This document shows, piece by piece, positions 9,123-15,400 of a stretch of DNA of 36,349 nucleotides. The number at the start of each line of letters is the position of its first letter. Position 1 is the stretch's first letter. The notes under the pieces were generated by a model, which was given only the letters and a program-made list of their open reading frames with translations, was not told the origin of the DNA and did no database searches. Both the position numbers and the translations under genes were made by a program. Source of the stretch: a bacterium (lineage in GTDB: Bacteria > SZUA-182 > DTGQ01); assembly GCA_023512255.1 (NCBI GenBank), contig JAILZY010000030.1, positions 1-36,349 on the forward strand. The letters run 5' to 3'.

Positions 9123-10009
9123 GTGAGCCGTCCGTTGGTTATTGATATTAAAAAGCAAGCTCTCCCCAGTAGCTCAGACATGCAAATCACCATTTTTTTT
9201 TTAAAGGTTGTCAACTAAATTGTTTATGGTGCCATAGCCCGGAAGTTATTGATCCAGATATGGAAATCGGTTTTTACCCATCAAAATGCCTTGCTTGTGG
9301 AAGTTGCGTGGAGGTTTGCCCAGTCAGAGCGTGCAGCCTTGATAATCCCGGCCGAATTGACCGACAGCGCTGCAAGCGATGTGGTCGATGCACAGAGGTT
9401 TGTTCTGGTTTTAGTTTACGGCGCATCGGCACCTACTATCCAGCCGAGAAGATTCTTGAGCTTGTGCTCCAGGATCAGATTTTTTATCGTAGCCAGCCTG
9501 GTTGGGTAATTTTGTCGGGAGGAGAGCCGACCCTTTATCCTAGTTATATCTCGACTCTCCTCAGGATGCTGAAAGAGAAGAGGATTTGTACCGTTATTAA
9601 AACCAACGGGCTTTTCGACGCTACCGAATTTCAGGAAATCATCCTTGAGTTTGTTGATCTTATTTATTTTGACATCAAACTGGTGCACCCAGGTCTTCAC
9701 TGCCTCTATACTGGACAGAGGAACGAGCAGATACTGGACAATCTGACCCTGCTCATGAAGCTTTGTCCTAATAAGGTGGTTCCCCGCATTCCCCTTGTTC
9801 CTGGCATCACTACCACTGATGAAGCCCGCCAATCTATGTCCAACCTATTTCAGAGATTGGGCATCAAAGAATATGTCCTCCTGCCGTATAGTTCTCTTGG
9901 CCATAGTAAGCTTCAGAATTTGGGTAAATTGCCCCTCATGCCCCATACTCAGGCTGGTGCGGAGAATCTGAGCTGGAGACAGGAGGGCAAACCGGTTGCG
10001 ATTCCGTGA
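9123..10009 (+). CDS. Glycyl-radical-enzyme activase-like radical SAM protein, interrupted by a frameshift in a T10 run
   Basis: Radical SAM enzymes of this group use a 4Fe-4S cluster and S-adenosylmethionine, typically to install a glycyl radical on a partner. The main frame carries CQLNCLWC (CxxxCxxC, from 9209). Two ferredoxin-like Cys clusters follow (CLACGSCVEVC and CKRCGRCTEVC), then SGGEPT and the C-terminal RIPLVPGI and LPYSSLG segments. This frame has no good start: it is closed by TAG at 9170, and its first ATG (9260) lies after the radical SAM cysteines. The missing N-terminus (PLVIDIKK...ITIFF) is in another frame from GTG 9123, with GAGG upstream. The frames meet at ten T (9193-9202). 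The DGPGIR motif usual before the cysteines is replaced by SSSDMQI. No glycyl radical enzyme is nearby. Confidence 0.75.
9193..9202 (+). other. T10 homopolymer at the frameshift point
   Basis: Ten consecutive T join the two halves of the radical SAM gene. Eight or eleven T would restore one frame reading I-F-F-K-G-C or I-F-F-F-K-G-C. A sequencing or assembly length error, a real mutation, or polymerase slippage on the homopolymer would all fit. Confidence 0.85.
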
Positions 10010-10176
10010 ATTCTCTTTGGGCTAGAAATCGCCGACTGATGATTAGACAATCGTCGGCTGATGATCTGAAAAGCCACAAAACAGAAAAAAATCGTATCGT
10101 TCCGAATAATACTCCTTGGCCAGCCGATAACCGTAATAACGAGATTTAATTCGGAAGAGGAATCCCACGAATAGGG

Positions 10177-10251
10177 GTCCCTGGCCTTGGGGTCCGTCCT
10201 CCTTGCGCTTTTAAGCGTACAGATAATCCCTAAGGCCAGGGACTTTTATTT
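10177..10251 (+). terminator. Terminator-like long-stem structure (possible structured RNA)
   Basis: GTCCCTGGCCTT (10177-10188) pairs perfectly over 12 bases with AAGGCCAGGGAC (10232-10243), followed directly by TTTTATTT. The stem and U-rich tail fit intrinsic termination. The 43-base loop is long for a terminator and holds its own CGCTT/AAGCG hairpin (10206-10217). It probably ends transcription from the SCP2/radical SAM pair, but a structured non-coding RNA is possible. Confidence 0.6.
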
Positions 10252-10363
10252 AAGCTCTTCCAGATATTAGATAGATAGACAAAATTCCCTAATAATAGAC
10301 AAAATCTCATATTTTCTTCTCATCAAGAGTTTTTATCTCCACTTTCGGAGATGAAAAAATCGC

Positions 10364-10392
10364 TTGACAGAAAAATCAGTTAAAATTATTAT
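10364..10392 (+). promoter_or_regulatory. Sigma-70-type promoter for rubrerythrin
   Basis: TTGACA (10364-10369), a 17-base spacer and TATTAT (10387-10392) give a near-consensus housekeeping promoter about 130 bases before the rubrerythrin ATG. No operator was recognised beside it. Confidence 0.7.
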
Positions 10393-10524
10393 ATCCTTCT
10401 TTGATATTTTTTTATCTTTTTTCATCATAGACCTGACCTAGAGGAGAGGCAAGAGGGGAAAATACCGCTTGCTCTGAGAGCGGGGATCGCCGATTAATCC
10501 TGATCGAGAGGAGGAGCAGTTATC

Positions 10525-11097
10525 ATGAGTATTAAGGGACTCAAGACAGAACAGAATATTTTGGCTGCCTTTGCCGGAGAATCACAGGCTAGAAATCGCT
10601 ATACCTACTTCGCTAGCCAGGCCAGAAAAGAGGGATACATTCAGATTGCGGATATATTCGAGGAAACCGCTAATCAGGAGAAGGAACATGCTAAACGACT
10701 CTTTAAGCTACTTGAGGGGGGAGAGGTTGAAATTCGGGCTGCTTTTCCGGCAGGGGTCATCGGCACAACGGCAGAAGCCCTGAAAGCCGCTGCTCAGGGA
10801 GAACATCATGAGTGGGAGTTTATGTATCCTTCTTTTGCTAAGACGGCCAGAGATGAGGGGCTTGAGAGCATTGCCAAGATATTCGAGGCTATTGCTGTGG
10901 CTGAAAAACAGCATGAGAAGCGCTACCTGGGGCTTTTGGCAAATATCGAGTCGGGCACGGTGTTTAAAAAGCAGGAGGCTGTTGTCTGGCGATGTCGCAA
11001 TTGTGGCTACCTTCACCAGGGGAAAGAGGCGCCTGCCTCCTGTCCGGCCTGTGCACACCCACAAGGGTATTTTGAGCTGCTGGCAGAGAACTGGTAA
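10525..11097 (+). CDS. rbr: Rubrerythrin
   Basis: A non-haem di-iron peroxidase that reduces hydrogen peroxide in anaerobes, using electrons passed through its own rubredoxin-like centre. The 190-residue protein has a ferritin-like four-helix domain (residues 1 to about 145). The iron ligands lie in EKEH and EKQH motifs plus further Glu residues such as those in AFAGESQARNRY. The C-terminal rubredoxin-like domain has CRNCGY and CPAC, the four Cys ligands for one iron. GAGGAGGAG lies before the ATG at 10525, and a strong promoter is at 10364. A separate rubredoxin gene 370 bases downstream is a likely electron donor. Confidence 0.97.
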   Translation: MSIKGLKTEQNILAAFAGESQARNRYTYFASQARKEGYIQIADIFEETANQEKEHAKRLFKLLEGGEVEIRAAFPAGVIGTTAEALKAAAQGEHHEWEFMYPSFAKTARDEGLESIAKIFEAIAVAEKQHEKRYLGLLANIESGTVFKKQEAVVWRCRNCGYLHQGKEAPASCPACAHPQGYFELLAENW

Positions 11098-11116
11098 TGC
11101 TGCTGATTTGAATAGC

Positions 11117-11332
11117 TATGCTTTGGCGCTTTTTCTCCGAGCCCTTGATTTTACTAGATTTGCTATTAGAGGTAACTTTCAAGGATTTCAAGGCGTTAAA
11201 AAATTCGCTCTTATATATCAGACACCATTATCAGAACCATAAACCCTCGAAGGGGCTTAGCTCTTATTAGGGTTATGTCTCTCAATGGTAGCTAATAAAT
11301 AAGAGCGTAAAAATTTTTGCAAAAGTGTAGAT
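11117..11332. repeat. Interspersed repeat family B, copy 1, interrupted by a family C element
   Basis: The left part (11117 to about 11205) matches copies at 17729 and 23538: a GCTTTTTCTCC end and a core AACTTTCAAGGATTTCAAGG. The right part (about 11308-11332, TTTTTGCAAAAGTGTAG) matches the right end at 23641-23656. A family C element separates the two. AT-rich words flank the insert on both sides (TTAAAAAATT and TAAAAATTTT) and may be a target duplication. Confidence 0.6.
11206..11307. repeat. Repeat family C, complete copy
   Basis: The 102-base element begins CGCTCTTAT and ends with the exact reverse complement ATAAGAGCG. Its last 73 bases equal positions 3-75 of the window. Its left end, ATTCGCTCTTATATATCAG, recurs alone at 14376-14394. 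It carries no gene, so it is probably a non-autonomous miniature element. Confidence 0.7.
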
Positions 11333-11464
11333 AGCAGAGTAGATTAAAAATTTTCATGCATAATCCGGGTTTAATTCTGCCGAGAAACAACAGCAGCTCT
11401 TTTGCTGCGGTGAGGTAATTTTTTAGTCGGCAAAGTCGGTCGATTAGGAAAAGGGGTTGACATC

Positions 11465-11626
11465 ATGAGAAAGTATGTCTGCGATGTATGTGGCTATATT
11501 TACGATCCTGCGGCAGGTGATCCGGACAGCGGCATTGCACCTGGGGTAGCCTTTGAGAATCTGCCGGATGATTGGGTCTGTCCTGTTTGTGGAGCCCCGA
11601 AGAGTGAATTTTCTCCGCTAGATTAG
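11465..11626 (+). CDS. Rubredoxin
   Basis: A 53-residue one-iron electron carrier. It begins [20 protein letters not shown] and has the second pair [11 protein letters not shown] near its end. CxxCGY and CPxCG supply the four Cys ligands, and length and spacing are standard for rubredoxins. AAGGGG lies about ten bases before the ATG. It lies downstream of rubrerythrin, so passing electrons to that peroxidase is the likely job. The two are separated by nested repeat elements, so the rubredoxin may have its own promoter. Confidence 0.96.
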   Translation: MRKYVCDVCGYIYDPAAGDPDSGIAPGVAFENLPDDWVCPVCGAPKSEFSPLD

Positions 11627-11654
11627 GTTCCCAAGTTGGCCCAGCCTTATCCTA

Positions 11655-11773
11655 AGTGGTTCTCTTGCTAACAAAGTGCACAATAAGGGTGGACACAAGG
11701 TCCGCCCCTACAATTTATTAGGTAATTACCCTACAATTGATTTGGTAATTTCGCACTTAGCGATAGAACCACT
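11655..11773. repeat. Interspersed repeat family A, copy with both ends
   Basis: AGTGGTTCTCTTGCTAAC followed by AAAGTGCACAA forms the left end. The right end, TTTCGCACTTAGCGATAGAA followed by CCACT, is its imperfect inverted repeat. The interior holds GTCCGCCCCTACAAT and a second CCTACAATTGATTTGGTAA unit. The same organisation is found at 35903-36044 and partly at 27416-27520 and 76-206. It has no coding capacity. Confidence 0.7.
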
Positions 11774-11997
11774 GAAGTAGGATTTTCTTATCATAGCTTA
11801 TATTTTCTTCTCGTAAGAGAGGCGGCAGGAAATAAAAGTATGACTGCCAGGGAAATTGAAGTATGACCTGTATCGCATTCTCCTAAGGTTTTGGCGTATA
11901 TGGCGTATATTATGCTATATTATTCCTGCAATCTATATTATTTTTACAACTGATGATAATGTCTGGTTTTGGATCAGAAGGAGGAAAAGGCCCTCAG

Positions 11998-12684
11998 ATG
12001 CCTCAACATTTGCAACGGGAAATTGAAAAGCTTAAACGAAATATTCTCTCGCTCAGCACCATTGTTGAGGAGAGTGTTCAAAAAGCGGTCAGGTCAATTG
12101 AACAGAGAGACACCAAACTGGCCATGAGCGTAATTGAAAATGATCTCAAAATTGATCAGATCGAAGTGGATGTGGAAGAGGAGTGTCTGAAGGTGCTTGC
12201 TCTCTATCAGCCTGTGGCCATTGACTTGCGGTTTATTGTGGCTGTGTTGAAAATCAATAACGATCTAGAGCGGATCGGAGATCTAGCGGTTAATATTGCC
12301 GAGCGAGCCACTTTTTTGGCTACGCAGCCGAAAGTGGATATTCCGTTTGATCTGGCTGGCATGGCCGAGAAGGCTCAATTAATGTTGAGGCGGAGTCTGG
12401 ATGCCTTGGTGAATATGGATTCTCAGCTTGCCCGCGAGGTCTGTGCCTCGGATGATGAAGTAGATGCTCTAAATCGTGACATGTATGCTTATGTCCAAGC
12501 AGGGATTACCCGCCATCCTGAAGAAGTGGAGTGCCTGATTCATCTTTTGTCAGTCTCCCGCCATCTTGAGCGAATAGCCGATCATGCCACTAATATCGCC
12601 GAAGATGTAATATATATGGTCGATGGTGAGATTAGCAGGCATAAAACCGATGAATATAAGCCACAAACGGGGAAATCCTCCTGA
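11998..12684 (+). CDS. phoU: Phosphate signalling protein PhoU
   Basis: PhoU links the Pst phosphate transporter to the PhoR/PhoB two-component system and represses the Pho regulon when phosphate is plentiful. The 228-residue protein is two PhoU three-helix repeats with the conserved metal-site signatures ENDLKIDQIEVDVEE, NNDLERIGDLAVNIAE and SRHLERIADHATNIAEDV. The start at 11998 (MPQHLQREIEKLK) matches the usual family N-terminus and has AAGGAGG at 11978-11984, though the 13-base gap is long. An in-frame ATG at 11953 would add 15 residues but has no ribosome site. No pst or phoB/phoR genes are in the window. Confidence 0.92.
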   Translation: MPQHLQREIEKLKRNILSLSTIVEESVQKAVRSIEQRDTKLAMSVIENDLKIDQIEVDVEEECLKVLALYQPVAIDLRFIVAVLKINNDLERIGDLAVNIAERATFLATQPKVDIPFDLAGMAEKAQLMLRRSLDALVNMDSQLAREVCASDDEVDALNRDMYAYVQAGITRHPEEVECLIHLLSVSRHLERIADHATNIAEDVIYMVDGEISRHKTDEYKPQTGKSS

Positions 12685-12783
12685 CTGCTAATTGCTAGCC
12701 ATCCTGTATCGACTGTATTTGCTTAGTTGATATTTGCTTATTACTAGCTTTGCGCATAATAGAAGGTAAACGCCCATGGCTAC

Positions 12784-12848
12784 CATTCGTGAGAGGCCGG
12801 AATCCGAGGAATTTTTACCTCTCGATTCCCGCTTTTGGCGAGAGTGAC
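12784..12848. repeat. Diverged inverted-repeat element, family D-like
   Basis: CGGAATCCGAGG (12798-12809) pairs with CCTCTCGATTCCCG (12818-12831) apart from small mismatches. The right end GCGAGAGTGAC is a decayed version of the GCGGGAATGAC end seen at 1517-1527. Confidence 0.4.
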
Positions 12849-12905
12849 GGAACGGTGATTTAGCTGACTTTTCAATGAAAATGGCCATGAGCGAAGGTAA
12901 AAAGC

Positions 12906-12932
12906 TTGACAAGAAGAGCGAAGTATTATAAT
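12906..12932 (+). promoter_or_regulatory. Candidate sigma-70 promoter upstream of the porin gene
   Basis: TTGACA (12906-12911) and TATAAT (12927-12932) are both perfect consensus hexamers, but the spacer is only 15 bases. If used, the mRNA would carry a leader of about 300 bases before the gene at 13238. Confidence 0.4.
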
Positions 12933-13237
12933 TTATTACAAGTTTTTCACTTAATTCACGCTTGGTCGGCTGTTTTAGGATTGTTCATTTTTTTCGAGCA
13001 AACTTGGGATGAGAAGTATCCCATACCATGACCAGCACCAGGCTCAATGGCAAGTTAGTGGGTGCTTATTGTAGGTGAGCTTAGATAGAAGGAGTAACTT
13101 AGATAAAGGGGGGTGGAAAAAATAGATAGAAAAAGTATTGGTCAATCTCGCTGCTTTTTTAGCTTGTTATTTATGGTTATGTAAGGGAAACAATAGCTAA
13201 ACAAAGACTAGGTTAGAGTAGGGAGGAACGAAACGAG

Positions 13238-14242
13238 ATGAAAAGAGATAATATGTTGCGTACGGTTTTTGGATGTGTGCTTTTGGTGTTTGCCCTGATT
13301 ATGGCTGCTCCACTCCAGGCGGCTGAGAAGCAGCTTGAAATTGGCGGAACCATAGATGTGGATTTATTCGGCTCAAAGGCGAAAAATACCGACAACCAGA
13401 GTGATCTCAAGTTGGACCTATTTGAGCTTTCCATTGACAGTAAGCTCGATGAGCGGGTTTCAGCCCATGCTGTAGTCAAGTACGAGGAAGGTGACCAACA
13501 AGATTACACTCTGGCAGTGGACGAGGCTTACATGACTTTGTCCAAGCTGGTTGATCAGCCCCTGACCATAATGGCTGGAAAGTGGGCCCTTCCCTTTGGT
13601 GTGTTTAACAGTCACCTGACCAGTTATCCCTTGCCCCAGGATGCCTTTGAAATTAATGCTCCGGCAGTAAGCTTTATCTTTAGTCCGGAGGAAGTAGAAG
13701 GGATGGATATTTCTATAACTGGCTACTCAAGTAAAGAGGCCAGGTTTGCAGATCCAGCCGCTGCACCTGAGAATGATTTTGGCAACTATATTCTAAATGC
13801 CTCTTATGCCCAAGGGGAACTATTCAATCTGAGCGTTTATTTTGATTCAGAGCAGGGAGTAGGAGAGCGCAATGATTCTATGGGGGCTAGTCTTTCAGCC
13901 ACCTATATGGATACGGTAACCTTGGATGCAGAGTATATTACTGCCCTAAAGAGGGATCAGGATCGTCCTAAGAATTTGGCCTATTCTGTGGCCGCAGCCT
14001 TCAAGCCCCTGCCGCTGCTTGAGTTGGTTGGCCGGTTTGAAGGGTATGATGATGATGTGGATGGTAGTCAGTCTTATGATCCTGATACCCTAGAAGGGTT
14101 AGAATATCGAGTCAGTGTCGGGCTCAATTATGAGCTTCATGAGCATGCCACCCTGATGACCGAGTATCGGATTATGGAAGTTGAGAAAGAAGAAGAGTCG
14201 AATATCAAGGATTGGACTGTTAGATTAAGAATCGAGTTTTAG
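13238..14242 (+). CDS. Outer-membrane beta-barrel protein, LbtU-like porin
   Basis: A 334-residue secreted protein. Its N-terminal signal peptide (KRDNMLR, a hydrophobic stretch, then PLQA|AEK near residue 28) is followed by alternating beta strands. It ends in Phe within RLRIEF, a typical outer-membrane insertion signal. The pattern from GGTIDVDLFGS through LSIDSKLDERVSAHAVVKYEEGD and MAGKWALPFGVFNSH resembles LbtU-type siderophore porins as I remember them. That name is given at family level only; the substrate is unknown, and a general porin is possible. GGGAGG lies upstream of the ATG. A strong terminator follows. phoU lies upstream, but a link to phosphate uptake is only a guess. Confidence 0.65.
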   Translation: MKRDNMLRTVFGCVLLVFALIMAAPLQAAEKQLEIGGTIDVDLFGSKAKNTDNQSDLKLDLFELSIDSKLDERVSAHAVVKYEEGDQQDYTLAVDEAYMTLSKLVDQPLTIMAGKWALPFGVFNSHLTSYPLPQDAFEINAPAVSFIFSPEEVEGMDISITGYSSKEARFADPAAAPENDFGNYILNASYAQGELFNLSVYFDSEQGVGERNDSMGASLSATYMDTVTLDAEYITALKRDQDRPKNLAYSVAAAFKPLPLLELVGRFEGYDDDVDGSQSYDPDTLEGLEYRVSVGLNYELHEHATLMTEYRIMEVEKEEESNIKDWTVRLRIEF

Positions 14243-14325
14243 GTGAAGCAGGCTTAAAGGCGCCGAGCCATTTGGCTGTACGGACTGCAGTGGTTATTTT
14301 TTATTGATTATTTGTAGATTTATTT

Positions 14326-14369
14326 ATGGGTGAGAGGGGGGGATATCCTCTCTCACCCATTTTTTTTTA
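14326..14369 (+). terminator. Rho-independent terminator after the porin gene
   Basis: ATGGGTGAGAGGGG pairs with CCTCTCTCACCCAT across a short GGATAT loop and runs into nine T. The U-run is on the plus strand only, so it serves the porin gene rather than the convergent mutM. Confidence 0.88.
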
Positions 14370-14375
14370 TCTTAG

Positions 14376-14394
14376 ATTCGCTCTTATATATCAG
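14376..14394. repeat. Solo left end of repeat family C
   Basis: ATTCGCTCTTATATATCAG is identical to 11203-11221, the left end of the complete family C element. No second end was found nearby, so this is a remnant or an independent terminal fragment. Confidence 0.5.
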
Positions 14395-14408
14395 CTGCGA
14401 AAGTTCAA

Positions 14409-15233
14409 TCACCTTCTTCTTTGGCACTTTGGACAAAAGCAGGTGCTTCGGCCCGATACCCTAATCCTTTCTATCCTGGTGCCGCACTGGCGGCAGGGGA
14501 GATTGGCCCGGCCATAAACCTGATGGTAGTATTGATATTCTCCCTGCTTTCCCGATGAGTCAACATAATCGCTGACCGAAGACCCCTGATGCCAAATAGC
14601 AGCTTGAAGGACCTGCTGCATTTTTTGATAGAGAGTGGTGGCTTCTTCAGTGGACAAATGATCCGCGGAGGATTCAGGATGAATTTTCGCCTGGTGGAGA
14701 ATCTCATCCACGTAGATGTTCCCAAGCCCCCGCAAGAAAGCTTGATTTAGCAGCACAGATTTGATCTTCCCTCGCTTGCCAGCAAGCCTGGCTAAAAATG
14801 AGGGTAGGGAAATCTCCAAGGGGTCTGGTCCGACAAAGTTGCCATCGCGCCATTTTTTCCATTCCCCAGCAGTCATAATATGGATGTAGCCAAATTGGCG
14901 AATATCCCGATACCGCACCTCTATCTTTCCGCCATCGAGAGAGAAAATGACATGGGTGTGTTTGGGAATGGGCTCCTCTGGCAGGCTGACCAGCAGTTGG
15001 CCGGTCATTTTCAGGTGAATTCTGACATACCAGTTGGGTGAGAATTCCAAAACGATGTTTTTCCCCCAGCGGAAGATATTGGTTATGGTTTGGCCGATCA
15101 AATCTTCAGTCGACCCTAGCCCTTCGGTATGGATAATCTTAGGCAGCAAAACCTTAATCTCAGAAACCTTTCTGCCCAAAATATGGGGTCGCAGACTTCG
15201 GACAATGGTTTCAACCTCTGGCAACTCAGGCAT
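14409..15233 (-). CDS. mutM: Formamidopyrimidine-DNA glycosylase (Fpg/MutM)
   Basis: A base-excision repair enzyme that removes 8-oxoguanine and ring-opened purines and nicks the abasic site. The mature N-terminus PELPEVETIVRSL provides catalytic Pro1 and Glu2. The C-terminus carries the zinc finger CRQCG...CFCPKCQ, and the preceding LNQAFLRGLGNIYVDEILH helix is the helix-two-turn-helix. The start must be the ATG at 15233, because the Pro after Met is essential. An upstream in-frame ATG at 15344 would add 37 residues that could not be part of an active enzyme. At 274 residues the length is standard. It is transcribed away from the TPR gene and converges with the porin gene. Confidence 0.96.
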   Translation of the reverse strand: MPELPEVETIVRSLRPHILGRKVSEIKVLLPKIIHTEGLGSTEDLIGQTITNIFRWGKNIVLEFSPNWYVRIHLKMTGQLLVSLPEEPIPKHTHVIFSLDGGKIEVRYRDIRQFGYIHIMTAGEWKKWRDGNFVGPDPLEISLPSFLARLAGKRGKIKSVLLNQAFLRGLGNIYVDEILHQAKIHPESSADHLSTEEATTLYQKMQQVLQAAIWHQGSSVSDYVDSSGKQGEYQYYHQVYGRANLPCRQCGTRIERIRVSGRSTCFCPKCQRRR

Positions 15234-15315
15234 ACCATCTCCCAAAAGCAGATTAAAGCTGCATAAAATTCTACCATAATATAAGAGAGCAGCAAAATCA
15301 AGTCGGGATTTGTGC

Positions 15316-15345
15316 TTGACACGGCCTCTTTCCCTATGGTACATT
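15316..15345 (+). promoter_or_regulatory. Candidate promoter for the TPR-protein gene
   Basis: TTGACA (15316-15321), an 18-base spacer and TACATT (15340-15345), four of six -10 positions. It is about 55 bases before the start at 15401, in the gap between the divergent mutM and TPR genes. Confidence 0.5.
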
Positions 15346-15400
15346 GAACCAAAACTTTACTGAATAATTTATACTTTTTGTCCGTATGGAGGAATGTGTT

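Larger units (their letters stand above)
10010..10524. other. Intergenic region before rubrerythrin: hairpin, structured element, promoter
   Basis: No gene is seen in about 515 bases. An imperfect hairpin, GCCGAC (10031-10036) with GTCGGC (10053-10058), lies just after the radical SAM gene. A long-stem element at 10177-10251 and a promoter at 10364-10392 follow and are listed separately. ATAGACAAAAT occurs twice near 10276 and 10295. Confidence 0.6.
12685..13237. other. Intergenic region between phoU and the porin gene
   Basis: About 550 bases without a gene. It contains a diverged family D hairpin at about 12784-12848 and a promoter-like TTGACA/TATAAT pair at 12906-12932. The roughly 300 bases after the promoter have small inverted repeats such as GGGAT..ATCCC near 13007 but no recognised riboswitch. 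Confidence 0.5.

Noticed and set aside
15234-15344. N-terminal extension of MutM
   Set aside because: The enzyme needs Pro directly after the initiator Met, which only the ATG at 15233 provides.
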